The notes: generated by a model from the letters alone, not told the origin. A stretch of DNA of 64,000 nt from Achatina immaculata (GCA_009760885.1 CM019697.1:32490096-32554095); one strand, 5' to 3'; numbered from the stretch's first letter, positions 43,040 through 55,467 are shown. Made by a program: numbers and translations.

Positions 43040-43480
43040 TCCCGTATTATACGGGACAGGCCATTATTTTAAAGATTTGTCCCTGGAATGACATTTCTTC
43101 AGTCTGGTCATCTAAATGTCCACTATTTTAAAACACTTTCGTCCATCTTGTCCTGTATTCCCTTCTGTGATCGCCAGATGTTCGGATGTGGAGAGAATGC
43201 CGGTTCTTGTACGGGTAGCCCAGGTAGAACGTTTCGTGTTACAGCGAGACAAGTTTCGTCACTTGTCTCAAACTCAAAAAACGGGACACCCCGTAATCTG
43301 TCTGGTTTCGCTCGCCCCTCGCTCGGTCAAGTCTTTAGATTCAACTCTTGTGTCTGGGGAAGGGGGGGGGGGAGGTTCTGGGCAACTTGGAGGGCCGTTG
43401 CAAAGACAAAATTTGGGGCCACTATAAGTATCAGCGTCACGGCCGTTGATGGCTGATTCTGTTGTCTGTGTAGGCTGTTA
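43040..43480. other. Unassigned moderately GC-rich stretch
   Basis: It contains the perfect palindrome CCCGTATTATACGGG (43050-43064), a G11 run (43362-43372) and a 122-codon + frame (43088-43456) without recognisable domain. GGGACA and GGGACACCCC words at both ends hint at a decayed DNA element but no reliable termini are seen. Confidence 0.3.
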
Positions 43481-44017
43481 GCCTAGAGTCCGGGTATCTG
43501 TTTCGCTTTATTCGACTTTATTTTCAGTTTAAATGTACAACAAGTAGACCTGGCTGGCACACTTGTAAGTAAAGTTATAAACCTAACTTACTGATTAAAA
43601 TTTTGGGTTAAATTTAAAAAAGGTATTTTTAAACACTTTTAACAATGTTTATTACGTCTCCCACCCCCTTCACTTTCAGCTCGATTGAATGTCCCATATT
43701 GCTCTGTATTATCACATCTAATCGCATAACTCCGTATATGAACTTTAAAAAAACAGAGTTTTAGTAATCTATTTTTTCATGAACATATTATTTCTAACTT
43801 TTCTATTCTGCTTGTGAAATGAAATTTAAATCAAATATAAATTAATTCTTCGCGGATAGCTAGAAGGTAGTCGTTTTCTAACTTGGAGTTGACGACAAAA
43901 TTTGTCGATGAAATGAGGGAAATGTTTAAGAAAGTGTCCGACTGAGAAGTTCTGAAAGATTAACAGCACTGATTTATGTCAGGACACACTTCTTACATAT
44001 GCATCATAGGCGCTGGG

Positions 44018-44284
44018 GCGCACACACACAAACACACATACATACACACATACATACACATATACATACACACATGCATACACACATGCATACACACATG
44101 TATACACATACACACATACATACACGCATACATACACACATACATATACATACACACAGACATACACACATACATAAACACACACATGCACACATACGTA
44201 CACATACACACACATATATATACATATACACGCATACACACATACACACATGCACACACACACACACATACATACACACACAAA
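44018..44284. repeat. (CA)n/(CATA)n microsatellite
   Basis: Alternating ACACACAT and ACATACAT blocks over 267 bp. Open frames of about 100 codons on both strands are repeat artefacts. 44290-45150 is AT-rich with nothing recognised. Confidence 0.98.
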
Positions 44285-45160
44285 ATACGTTAGGATGCTG
44301 ATATAAACTGACTCCAGAAGAACACTGGTGTGAGAAATACTTTATTTTGGTGGGGGTAATACTGTATATTATCTTAAGATGTTATATTGTATTTTTATTC
44401 TTGGTATTTTATCTTTAGAGGTAAAATGAGCGCTTGAAGCTCACACATATTAACACAAACTACACCAATGACAGAAAACAAACACAGTCAATTATACTTC
44501 TTCACATAATCGTGACTTATGTTGTTATTAATTATCAGTTTAACACAATCAGCAAAATCAAATAAATGAATCATCAGTTTATATGTTAGTAATCAGCTTA
44601 TATTGCTGTCAATATAATCATTTCCTTAAATATTCAGATTCCTAGATTATCTTGATCGACAGTGGGACTTCTAAAGAATAGTTTAACCCCTTGTACAGAA
44701 TCATATAAAATCTCTAATCTTCATCATTAGACGATTGAGTATCTGATGTATTATAAGGAACTAACTGGTAATAATTGTTGCAACATTCATATTCATAAAA
44801 TTTCAGCAATACGTATATTATGTGCACACAATAGCTACGAATCATCGCACATTACCAAAAGCCTCTAAATCTTGCATAGATAAATATGTTACACAAGAAT
44901 TATAATTATTCATGTATCCTACATAACACAGTCACTAACAAAATATATTATCTAAGTGGATCGGGGTTGATTGAGGGAGTCCACGGCACAGCTTGCATTC
45001 ATCCACATCACATAATAACACACATACTAATCTACACTTACTGGTTCTCATCCGCCGAATTAAATTTCTCATTCGAGCTTGAACATTAACATGGCTCCCC
45101 GGATCGCTGGCTTCAAACGTGCTCAGCTTACAAAATCCGGGCCGATTAAAATTCTATCAT

Positions 45161-45578
45161 TCATTCATTCATTTGCATGTCCCTTGCGGAACTTTGCCTC
45201 CCTAACAGCACTCCTGTAGGCCTCTCGGTTGTGAGCAAGATGGCCTGCCACTGCTGCATCCATCTGCAGATAGTCAACGATGTCTTGCAGCCATCTTCGT
45301 TTTGGTCTTCCTCTCTTTCTTTTTCCCATTATATATCCTTCCAATACGGTCTTCTCTAAATTATCATGACGTTTAATGTGTCTAAAATATTTCAGTTTTC
45401 TCTCTTTAATCCTCTTTACTAGCCCGCCTTCTTCAATATTAAGCTCTTGTAGTATAAATATATTTGTTCTTTTTTGTGTCCATGATATTTGGAGAGCTCT
45501 TCTGTAGAATTTACATTCAAAGGCATTTATGTGTTTCTCAGCTGTTTTGTTAAGTGTCCAGGTCTCACAGGCATATAT
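45161..45578 (-). pseudogene. LINE family 1, 3' end with perfect target duplication
   Basis: On the minus strand this encodes NKTAEKHINAFECKFYRRAL, the FGHIKRHD equivalent (here decayed), the GRPKRRW segment and the final KFRKGHANE region, ending in a (GAAT)n tail. It is the 3' 418 bp of family 1. AATTCTATCAT at 45150-45160 and 45579-45589 is a perfect 11-bp target-site duplication. Few stops; relatively young. Confidence 0.88.
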
Positions 45579-45919
45579 AATTCTATCATCTCATCTTTAT
45601 ATACTGGGCCAGTAGAACGATTTTTTATCAGAGTTGCGCACTTCTAAAAACTGACCGGTAACTGACCCATTATTCCTACTCTTAGGGCTGCTAATCAACC
45701 CAGGTAACTATGAGCTTATCTATTCCCTACATTGGCAGTTGTAGTAAATCTTGCACATTATTGTGAATAAACGGTCAGATTGATATTAAGGTAGACCTTA
45801 GAGTATCACATTTCTAATCCAGCCCATATTTTAAAAATACTGTACAGAATAATTCCCTTCCAGTTTAGTTCTTCAGAAATTTCTCGTCAAAATGTTTTCT
45901 CGTGCAGCAACCAGAATAA

Positions 45920-46170
45920 TTCAGGAGTTCAGTCAGTCTGTCAGTCAGTCAATCAGTCATTTGCATGTCCCATGCGGAACTTTGCTTCCCTAACAGCTCT
46001 CCTGTAGGCCTCTCGGTTGTCAGCAAGATGGCCTGCTGCTGATGGATCCGTTTGAAGATCATCAACGATGTCTTACAGTCATCTTCGCTTTCGTCTTCCT
46101 CTCTTTCTTTTTCCCATTATATACCCTTCTGAGACTGTCTCTTCTCTAAATTATCATGACGTTTAATGTA
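45920..46170 (-). pseudogene. LINE family 1, 3' end with (GACT)n tail
   Basis: The same C-terminal block as 45161-45578 but shorter, with a tail of GTCAGTCAGTCAATCAGTCA instead of (ATTC)n. Homology ends after GACGTTTAATGTATTCC near 46170. Confidence 0.8.
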
Positions 46171-47017
46171 TTCCGAAATCAAAGGGTTAAATAAAAAGAA
46201 GTACTGATTTTTTAAGCATTCATTAAAAGTTATCTTGAACTCTGTATAGTTTAGAATGCCCGTAGCTCTCGTAGAGAATAGTTACAAAACAGCACAAATG
46301 TTAACTTGTAATCTACTTTATGTGATGTGTTTCAACTCTAAAATCACCTTCGTTAGCATTTTACTTTCAGTGACAGTGTGGCATTTCTCAAGATTTTGAC
46401 ATTTAGTGATATTTTCTCCTAAATCATTTTAAAAGTATTTTACTTCCTGGGTGAATAAATATTGCTTTAGATTCCTCAAGGTGAAGTCTGTTCTCATAAT
46501 AACTCAACAAAATCCTCTCGTTTCTTTTTTGTTTTAAGATCTGGAGGAAATTTTTAACTTCCAGTAATGGAGAGGCTGTATTTTACGACATAAATTATTA
46601 ACGAAAACCCCGCCATATCTCGTCAGTGTGAGGAAAATGTCGTAAAATTTAATCAGCTTCAGATTTAACACAGTCAATTTTTTTTTTACTTCGAGATGTC
46701 CACGAAGAAAATGTGGATCTGTACGTTTCAACATTGATTACATTTAGAGAATGAATGTAGCAGAACGGATGAAACTGAATATGCAGAGATACACCTAGAG
46801 TTCTTACCTGCCTGCAATGCGTTAACTTGCCAGTTCGTATTTGTATTCCTTGTATCATTCAAGCAAGCGTCAATGGTTGCGTTGTCTAACATGCAGAGTG
46901 TTTTCAGATTTAGCACGGACGGTAAACACGTTAGGAAAATGGTTGGCAGAGAATTTGGTGGTCAAGGCGTTCAGAAAGTAATGCACCACATCACTTACTT
47001 AAGCTAATAATGAAGAT

Positions 47018-48241
47018 TTATTCATTCATTCATTCATTTCCATGCCCCTTGCGGAACTTTGCCTCCCTAACAGTTCTCCTGTAGGCCTCTCGGTTGTCAG
47101 CAAGATGGCCTGCTGCTGATGCATCCATTTGCAGATCATCAACGATGTCTTGCAGCCATCTTCGTCGTGGTATCCCTATCTTTCTTTTTTTCCATTATAT
47201 ACCCTTCCAAGACGATCTTCTCTAGATTATCATGATGTTTAATGTGTCCAAAATATTTAAGTAAGTTTTCTTTGTTTAATCCCCTTTACTAGCCAGCCTT
47301 CTTCAGTATATGTTCTTGTAGTATGGATATATTTGTTCTTTTTTGTGTCCATGATATTTGAAGAACTCTTCTGTAGCATTTACATTCAAAGGCATTTATG
47401 TGTTTCTCAGCTGTTTTGCAAAGTGTCCAGGTCTCACAGCCATACGTTGCTATGGGAAAGATGCATGCCTTTAAAAATCGTATTTTTGTAGTTCTGTCTG
47501 TTCCTCTCCACAAATTCATTAGTTGTTTTACTTTCTGAAGAGCGATAGATGTCCTCCTTTTAATTTCTCTCATTGTATATTTCCATTATTAGTTAGTAGT
47601 GATCCGAGATATTAAAAACTCTCCACCTCTTCCAATTTTTCCTCATTGATACATATTTCAGCTGCTTTGTTTGTTTTGTCAGTTGTCATCAATTTAGTTT
47701 TCTTTCCACTAAGACAGAGGTTCTGCTCTTCGCTGTTCTTACGGACTGACATATAGTTTTTCCATTCCTTTTTATGTTGTGGACTTTAATACTGTGGCAT
47801 CAGCATATCTAATCTCTGGTATTTCATAACCTCCAATTGTTATGGCATCCTAATATTCTTTGTCTAACATTCCCCATTATATGTTCAGTATACAAGTTAA
47901 ATAAGTAAGGCAGAGTATGCACCTCTGATGGACCCCTTGTTTTATGTCAAACCAAGTCGTTGTTTCACCATTTATTCTTACTGCTGCCTGTTGGTCTAGA
48001 TACAGCAATGATGTTGTTTGTATGAAATGTATTGGAAATCCCATTTTTTCCCATTATTTCCCAATGTTTCTGGTGTTGTACACAATCAAATGCCTTTGAG
48101 TAGTGTATAAAAGATAAATATAGATTCACATTAAACTCTCTGCATTTCTCTATTATTAATCTTATATTGAATATATGATCTCTTGATCCTCTTCCTTGCC
48201 TGAAACCAGCTTGGACCATATTGACTTCTTCCTCTATTTCC
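47018..48241 (-). pseudogene. LINE family 1, 5'-truncated copy inside the mariner
   Basis: The minus-strand copy, about 1.22 kb, runs from inside the reverse transcriptase (QAGFRQGRGSRDHIFN, YSKAFDCVQHQKHW at 47965-48230) through YGCETWTLCKTAEKHINAFE to the KFRKGHxNE end and (GAAT)n tail. ATAATGAAGAT stands at 47007-47017 and 48242-48252, a perfect 11-bp target duplication, so the LINE inserted into the mariner. Frame changes and stops are scattered. The endonuclease domain is absent through 5' truncation. Confidence 0.88.
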
Positions 48242-48333
48242 ATAATGAAGATAGAAGCATGAAATTGTGCACACTTTAAATATGGCATGTGCCGATTACG
48301 TGAACCAAATTGCACCGCAATTAGCCAAAGAAT

Positions 48334-49433
48334 ATGACTGCCCTAACCGTTGAAATGGAGCGTGTTAGAAACTTGCGGTAGAAAATGCGAATTGTGATAG
48401 AATTTCTCGTTTCATAGAAGGAAACTGTTGTGAACATTCACAAGCGTCTATGTGGTGTGTATGGAAGTTTTGCAGTCGACAGGAGTACAGTCAGTCGCTG
48501 GGTTCAGATAATCAAAGAATCAATAAGTGGAGATAAGGAGTTGCATGATCGGCTGCTCTGTGGACGTCCTACCACAACCATCAAGCCAGAAATGTTGAAA
48601 TGCGCTGAAGGCATTATTCTTAATGATAGACGAATCACTCCTCAACAACTGGCCTTAAAGCTGTCAGTCAACAATGGTAGTGCAAATGCTGTTATAAATG
48701 CTCTGGATTTTCTAAGGTTTGTGCAAGATGGGTTCATCTAAGTCTCACAAATGACCATCGATTGCAAAGGAAAGCAATTTCTGCTGAATTGTTGGAGTGT
48801 TTCAATGCTGAGGGAGAGAATCTTTTGGCTAAGATCGTAAGAGGTGACGAAATCTGGGCATTTCATTTTGAACCTGAGACAAAAAGACAGTCAATGGAGT
48901 GGCATAATCGGCAATCACCACGAAGAAAGAAATTCAAGACAACTCCTTCAGCTGGAAAGGTCATGATCACTGTCTTTTGGGACATTGAAGGTGTGATTCC
49001 TGTGTGAAGAGGAGAGGCAATAAATTCGCAAGCTTACATTAAGACATTGAAAAAACTCAATCAACGTTTTCGCAGAGATCGGCCACACAAGAATCCAGCA
49101 GACCTGCTTCTCCTTCACGACAATACGCGCCCGCACACAAGTCTGGCAACACGGGAAGAAATCACCAAATTGGGTCGGTCTGTACTACCCCATCCATCCT
49201 ATAGTTCCGATGTGGCACCCTCAGATTTCCATCTGTTTGGTCCACTTAAAGATGCACTCTGAGGAGGTAAGATTTGAAGATGACGAAGAAATGATTCATG
49301 CAGCAAAGAAGTGATTCATTCAGCGAAGAAATGGCTACTTAATCAAGAGAAAATCTGGTACGGGCTAGGAATACATGCACTTGTTTCGCGCTGGCGTAAA
49401 GCCCTACAAGTTGATGGGGATTGTGTTGAATAA
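48334..49433 (+). pseudogene. Mariner transposase, decayed
   Basis: ATG at 48334 opens MTALTVEMERVRNLR, followed by TAG in frame. The helix-turn-helix part reads RLCGVYGSFAVDRSTVSRWV. After a frame change near 48745 the catalytic part shows RGDEIWAFHF (first aspartate), LLLLHDNTRPHTS (second aspartate) and YSSDVAPSDFHLF (third aspartate of a D,D34D triad). The end LVSRWRKALQVDGDCVE stops at TAA 49431-49433. The triad survives, but several stops (for example TAG near 48379, TAA at 48739, TGA at 49005) and a frameshift exclude a functional protein. Confidence 0.88.
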
Positions 49434-49870
49434 TACTGATGTTTATATGACATATCCATGTATATTGTATATAAACTTCATGATTTTTTAATAAACAGCT
49501 CTTGAGAAAAACTATGTGGTGCATCACTTTCTGAACGCCCCTCTTATACAGTATAACCACCATATAACACGCACAGATGTGCAAGGTGCACCTATAATTT
49601 GGAAAGAGATATTTAAAAATAGTAAAACCATACATTTTTAATGATCTTTATTGCCCTTCAATCAGTAGGGTTTTGGTTCAAGACTGTATGCTGCCGGATA
49701 TTCTACTCATATTTGCTTCATGGAGAACGTTCAGTCAACGCAACTTTCTTGATACAAAGTATAGCTACCTTCTTCAACATAAAACTATTCTTTACTTTAA
49801 GAAATTTAGCAAGGATTTTATTACAGTAAAGGACTGCGGTAAACTTGAAGTGGGCGCTTTATTAGAATTA

Positions 49871-52800
49871 TTAGGCTGGGTAAAGCTGGGGCGACCATCC
49901 CCAACCCAGCGCGTCAGAGGTGGCGGATGGTGGAAGTCCTCCAGATATGGAGGATCCCTGTGAATAAGGAGTTGTCCAAATAAGCAGGCGCGGATCAACT
50001 GGCGGTAGACTCAGAGAGCGAGGTGGGGTAGTAAGTGGCTCTACTACTCCTATAAAGTGCCTCAGGTGCTCAGTGAAGGGAATACCAGGCGGGTCAGAGG
50101 CGCCTTAAAACCTCTCGCTCCCGCTGCCTTGCGGGTAGGACAGGGAGTCCAAAGGCTAGCGGAGAGTCCGTACACAAACCGACAGAAGGCAACGGGAAAC
50201 CACTGTTGTAATTCCCAAGAATAGTTATGCTTGAACAGAATAATCGATTCATCATGAACGACGTTAATGGATGTTCCTCTGGAACAGCCTCGTCCGGTAG
50301 GGCAGCTCACGAGCCACAGATGAGGCCAGATCGTCATCAAGCTACTGGTGGCAAAACTAACAAGTTCAAAATAACAACATGGAATGTTAGAACTTTATTC
50401 TAGGCTGGAAAATTAGAAAATGTAAAGATGGAAATGGAAAGGATGAAGATCAACATATTAGAAATGAGTGAAGTTAGATATACAGGTGCAGGGAAGATAA
50501 ACTCAGATAAATATACAATAATATATTCAGGAAGTGAGAAACATGAACGAGGAGTAGGAATTATATTTGATGAACAGACGGCAAGGACAGTTGTAGGATA
50601 TTTGAACATCTCGGACAGAGTCCTGCTAGCCCAACTGAAAGGACAACCAATAAACATAAATATTATACAAGTGTACCTCCAACATCTGAAAGTTCTGAAG
50701 AAGATGTACAGATATTTAATAATGACATAGAGACAGCACTAAAACACACAAAGTCACATGAAGTTACCATAGTCATGGGAGATTTTAATGCCAAAGTTGG
50801 TAAAGGAAGAACTTCGGACACCGTTGGTGACTATGGACTGGGGGAGAGGAATGACAGAGGTTATAAATTAATTAAATGGGCAAGAATACACAGCATGGTT
50901 GTAGGAAACACCTGGTTTAAACAACATCCTCGAAGACTGGCAACGTGGTGCAGCCCAGACAAAAAGACATTTAACCAGATAGACTACACATTAATCAACA
51001 AACGATTCCGCAATGCATTACTGACAACAAAAACCATGCCAGGAGCTGACTGCAATAGTGACCATGATCCACTCTGTGGAAAAGTTAGAATAAAGCTAAA
51101 GAAAGCGGGCAGAAAAGTGAGAAACATCAAACTGAATACAGAACTTCTTAAAAATGACCAAGAACTGCGAGAACAATACAAAGTTATTATAACAAATAGA
51201 TACAATGCAATAGCAAAGATAAATAGTATAGATGAACAATGAGAAATGTTAAGATATTCTATCCACCAAACTGTTAAGAAGATAATACCACCGAAAAAAG
51301 AAGCCCCTAAAAATAAATGGATCACAGACGACATCTTAGGACTGATGGACAAGAGGAGGAGGAGTAAAAATAACGAGGAAAAATATAGCAAGATAAATAA
51401 AGAAATAAGACGCAAATGCAGAGAAGCAAAAGAAGTGTGGTTAAATGAACAGTGCAGACAGATAGAGGACTCTCATAATAAAGACAGCAAAAACATGCAT
51501 AAACGAATTAATGAACTCACAGGCAGGAAAACAAAATATACCACAGGATGCCTGAAATCGAAAGAAGGTAAAATGTTAATGGAAAAAGAAGACATTGTGG
51601 ACAGGTGGACAGAGTATATCGGTGAGCTATATGGAGGAGAAAGACCAGAATTAACACCAGATACTGAAAACTGTGATGGACCGCCAATACTTGAAGATGA
51701 AATCATAGATGCCATCAAACACATGTAGAAAGGAAAAGCGACTGGGCCTGATAATATAACAATAGAAGAAATAGAGGCACTAGAGGAGACAGGAATAAAA
51801 ATAATAACCAAATTACTGAATGACATTTACAACAGTGGTTATATTCCCAGTGACCTGATTAAATCCACGTTTATAGCACTACCAAAGAAACCAGGTGCAA
51901 AGGAATGTGACGACCACCGGACTATCAGCCTCTCATGTCACATAACGAAGCTACTTCTGAGAATAATTATGAGAAGAAAAAGGAAAAAGAAAAAAATGGA
52001 AATAGCAGATGAACAGTTTGGATTTGTTGAAGGAAAGGGAACACACAATGCCATTTATGCTTTACGAACACTAACAGAAAGAGCTTTAGAAGTACAGAAA
52101 GATCTCTACTTACGCTTCATTGATTACACCAAGGCATTTGACAAGGTGAAACATAATGAAATTATTAAAATGCTTGAAGACATCAATATAGACGGCAAAG
52201 ACTTGAGGATTGTAAAACATTTATACTGGCAGCAAGAAGCAGCAGTTCGAGTTGAAAATAGAATTGGAAAATATCAACCTATAAAACAAGGGGTGCAACA
52301 AGGATGTGTACTATCTCCAGACCTTTTTTCTCTGTACAGTGAGAATATTCTAAGAACAATCATCACAGAACCAGGCATAAAAATTGGAGGATACAATATT
52401 AACAACCTTCGGTATGCTGACGACACAGTACTGATAGCTGAGAACCAACAACACCTGCAAAATCTCTTGGATAAAGTCGCCAAAGAAAGTGAACAGAAAG
52501 GCCTTACTTTGAACATCAAAAAGACAGAGACTACGGTTATATCTAAGAAACAGAATCCACCAGCATGCAGTATTAAATTAAACGGAACCATTCTAAAGCA
52601 GGTGCAGAAATTCAAATACCTTCAGATGGGAAATGCAGAACAGAAATTAGGAACAGAATAGGCCAAGCAAAAACTGCATTTCAGAGAATGAGAAACATAT
52701 TGACCAACACATCTTTATCAATGAATGTTAGAAAACGAGTCCTAAAATGCTATATTGAACCTATCTTGTTATATGGAAGTGAATCATGGACAATAGGCAA

Positions 52801-53184
52801 GTCTGCACAAAAATCATTGGAAGCAGCAGAAATGTGGTTTATTAGAAGAATGTTGCGAATCCCCTGGACAGCAAAAATATCTAATGAAGAATGTATGAGA
52901 AGAGCTGGAGAGACAAAAAACCTTGTAAAAAAGATAAGAGAGAGACAATGTACTTTCATAGGACATGCAATGAGAAGAGGGGGCATTGAAAATATAACAA
53001 CAGGAAAAATAGAAGGAAGAAGATCAAGAGGAAGACCAAGAGAAATGATACTGGACAGTCTGACGGGATGGTGTGAGAGGAGATCACCAACTGAACTGAT
53101 GGCCTGCATGAAGGATCGGGTACTCTGGAGAAGCATAATAGCCAACGCCAGTCGGCACGGCACCTGATGATGATGATGAGGCTC
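49871..53184 (+). mobile_element. Near full-length RTE-like LINE, 3.3 kb
   Basis: TTAGAATTA at 49862-49870 and 53185-53193 is a candidate 9-bp target duplication. The element has a 380-bp 5' region without coding, one long polyprotein frame (50254-53167), almost no 3' untranslated region and a (TGA)n tail (53164-53180). A length of about 3.3 kb, one frame with endonuclease plus reverse transcriptase, and a trinucleotide tail are typical of the RTE clade. This is the most complete autonomous element in the window. Confidence 0.85.
50254..53167 (+). pseudogene. RTE-like LINE polyprotein (endonuclease and reverse transcriptase), disrupted
   Basis: An apurinic-type endonuclease comes first: TTWNVRTLF near 50370, VMGDFNAKVG at 50772-50800, SDHDPL near 51055. 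The reverse transcriptase follows: KGKATGPDNI at 51729, ADEQFGFVEGKGTHNAIYAL near 52005, DYTKAFDKVKHNE near 52125, KQGVQQGCVLSPDLFS at 52284-52330 and the catalytic YADD at about 52413-52424. The C-terminal part has YGSESWTI, GRPREMILDSL and a final ASRHGT before TGA. Lesions: TAG at 50401, a 1-nt loss near 50676, TGA at 51240, TAG at 51726 and a frameshifting deletion near 52620. All other motifs are intact, so inactivation is recent on this scale. Confidence 0.88.
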
Positions 53185-53420
53185 TTAGAATTACTGTTTA
53201 CCACTTGAAATGTACACACCCGGCACATGCCAGGTAGACGATGACGCCATTTCTCGTCCGTGCTAGCCAGTGTTTCCCAAACCTTTTTTGGGATCGTGCC
53301 TCATCTTAACACTTCAAAAGTTTTGATGCCCTCCCCCCAAATTTTATTCCCTCAGATTCGCCTCTCCCCTCTATGCCACAGCACAATACTCAAAAGTCAA
53401 CCAGTTTCTGAAAAAAGTAT

Positions 53421-54082
53421 AATACAGGGTCCGGCATAAAGCATGGCTGGATTTTAAAAATGGAAAATAAATAAGCGATATATATATTTTTGATAAAAAA
53501 GCTTGTCGCAGCATGGCCGTGGACTGACGGGCTGTGTGGGCAGTTGCTCCATCTTGTTGAAACCATATTAGTCTCTTATTTCTATTGGCCAAGTCTGGAA
53601 TGAAGTATTCAGTTAGCATCTGCACATACAGATCACTATTAACAGTAAGAGGATGCCAGGTGCCAAAGCGTTCCTAACAGCTGATCGCCGAGGGCTACTC
53701 AGCAATGCGTTGCGGACTTTTTGAATTCGTTCAGGTGTCTGTTGAGTGCTTGGACGACCAGTAGACTTGTTATTAAGGCAATTAGCGGTTTCCTTACATT
53801 TTTTGACCAACCTTAAAATTGTTTTGTCCTGCGATCGGGAAAATTATCACGGGGATGCAACTCAAAATGGCGACTAAACTTTCGTTGTACAGTAATAGAC
53901 GATTCTCCACTTTTAAAATAAGTTTCAGCGGTGAATACGTGATGTTGTGTTTGCCAATAAACCATTGCTAAAAATGACCGTTTGTCTGCTTCATCTCTGA
54001 CGTCATGTTTTTTTTCACACGTATTCAGTTTCTGCGGACTACGTCAGTTAAATCCAGCTATGCTTATGCCGGACCTTGTATA
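53421..54082 (-). mobile_element. Internally deleted mariner
   Basis: Termini TACAGGGTCCGGCATAAAGC (left) and the inverse of GCTTATGCCGGACCTTGTA (right) match over about 30 bp with few changes. Minus-strand transposase remnants are the amino-terminal MVYWQTQHHVFTAETYFKSG, GRPSTQQTPERIQKVRNALL and, after a deletion of several hundred bp, VNSDLYVQMLTEYFIPDL and FQQDGATAHTARQS, which carries the second catalytic aspartate. The first aspartate region and the C-terminal third are gone. Flanked by TA. Confidence 0.82.
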
Positions 54083-54086
54083 AATA

Positions 54087-55015
54087 GGAGGGTCATACCG
54101 AAAGTCGTGAGCACTTTTTTTTTTAATCAGAATTTATAGATAGAAAAAATATAAATGTATCACCTTAAACTGCATCCTTTTCTTCACTTTTCAACATGAT
54201 CTCCGTTTCTCTATACACATTTGTCCCATCGCTCTGCAAGTTTGAAAATACCCTCCCGGTAGAATTCCGTTCCAGCTGACCGAAGACACAGACGCACTGC
54301 TTTCTGGACGTTCTCTCCTGTGTCGTAGTGATGGCCTCGCATTTGTTCTTTCACAAAACCGAAAAGATGGTAATCACTGGGTGCCAGGTCGGGGCTATAG
54401 GCAGAGTGTGGAAGAATTTTCCTATTTTCTTAATTTTTTCAGTTGTCCGGTTTTTCTCACAGCTTTGTGATCTTCAGTCAACAAAAGTGGGACCAGAGAG
54501 CACAAACTTTTCTATAGCCTAGGGTTTCAATCATTTCCTGTACTGCATTGTGTCCTATTCCAAGATTTACAGCGATTTCAGAAACTGTGACGCGTCTGTC
54601 TTGTTTAATGATGTCGTCAACCCTTTCCTCGTTGCGTTCAGTGGAGGCAGTTCGAGGGCGATCGCTTCGAGACATATCTTGGATGCTTGTGTTTCCATCT
54701 TTGAAATGTTTCACCCATCTCCTAGCACTGCTAGCACCCATACACACATCTTCATAAACAAGCCTTCGGTGAATTTTAGCAGCGGGGATTTCCTCTTTAA
54801 CGAGGAACTCAATAACAGCACGTTGACGAAACGAAACATCATCGCTCGCCATTTTGTTTCTGCTCCTCGTGGTCACGTGACGCATGATGGTAATGTCATG
54901 TGACCTGTACACGAAGTTCAAAGGATGCAAAATAAAGTGATATATTTATATTTTCTCAATCTATAAATTCTGATTTTTAAAAAATGTTTTCTCACACATT
55001 TCGGTATGACCCTCG
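54087..55015 (-). mobile_element. Internally deleted mariner with long terminal inverted repeats
   Basis: GAGGGTCATACCGAAA at both ends begins terminal inverted repeats that remain similar for about 80 bp (GAATTTATAGAT and AAAATATAAAT recur). TA flanks each end (54085-54086 and 55016-55017). The transposase runs on the minus strand: amino-terminal DNA-binding part at 54478-54852, C-terminal end GTEFYREGIFKLAERWDKCV near 54210-54270. The catalytic middle is deleted, leaving about 930 bp of an original 1.3 kb. Confidence 0.85.
54478..54852 (-). pseudogene. Mariner transposase, N-terminal half
   Basis: Starting at MASDDVSFRQRAVIEFLVKE, the frame contains two helix-turn-helix segments (IHRRLVYEDVCMGASSARRW and VSEIAVNLGIGHNAVQEMIE) and the GRP-box equivalent RSDRPRTAST. 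It stops after LGYRKVCAL, where the intact family would continue into the catalytic domain. The open frame extends 26 codons upstream of this methionine (to 54930), but mariner proteins normally begin at the position chosen here. The two DNA-binding segments are well preserved. Confidence 0.85.
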
Positions 55016-55465
55016 TATATTCTAACCCCCCCCCCCCCCCCCCATCACCCCGCCAAAAAAATATTCAAATTCTCCCCAATGCTGGGAAACACTGGTGGAA
55101 GGTGTTAACACCAAAATAACAATGGCCGTCTCGTATTTACAGTATCAAGATACCTTAAGAATCTTACAGATTTTATATGGGTTTTTGGTTTTAATATTCA
55201 ACTGATGATTCATCCTTACACAAAAGTAAAGAATAAAATGCTACGTAGGATAAATACGACACGTGAATAGGAGTCTAGAAATAAATAATAAACTAAGGAT
55301 ATTGAGCGATGTACTGCTGGTCTTTGTTTTCCTTTATTTTAAATATTATTTTGGTTTGTAATCATAATTTAATTATCCTGTATATTTTGGGGTGGTCATG
55401 AGACTAATGTTAAATTTGGATTCTTAGGTATTTGTCTAATACTGGTAACCTCTACCTCTAGGCCC

Positions 55466-55467
<2 letters not shown>

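Larger units (their letters stand above)
46966..49545 (+). mobile_element. Mariner element split by a LINE
   Basis: Left end GGCGTTCAGAAAGTAATGCA (46966) and right end TGCATCACTTTCTGAACGCC (to 49540, then CCTCTTA) are inverse complements over 20 bp with one mismatch. Removing the LINE at 47018-48252 leaves about 1.35 kb, the usual length of a mariner. The right flank gives a TA; the left one has decayed. Transposase remnants lie at 48334-49433. Confidence 0.85.
53268..55094. mobile_element. hAT-like element containing two mariners
   Basis: CAGTGTTTCCCA (53268-53279) is inverse-complementary to TGGGAAACACTG (55083-55094). The left end continues AACCTTTTTTGGGATCGTGC, as in hAT termini. The 8-bp flanks GTGCTAGC and GTGGAAGG agree at 5 positions, a decayed duplication at best. 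Once the two mariners (53421-54082 and 54087-55015) are removed, about 230 bp of non-coding interior remains, so it was a hAT-type MITE. A C18 run lies at 55026-55043. Confidence 0.6.

Noticed and set aside
43976..44301. Frames of about 100 codons on both strands
   Set aside because: They read the CA/CATA microsatellite; open in every frame because the repeat has no stop in register.
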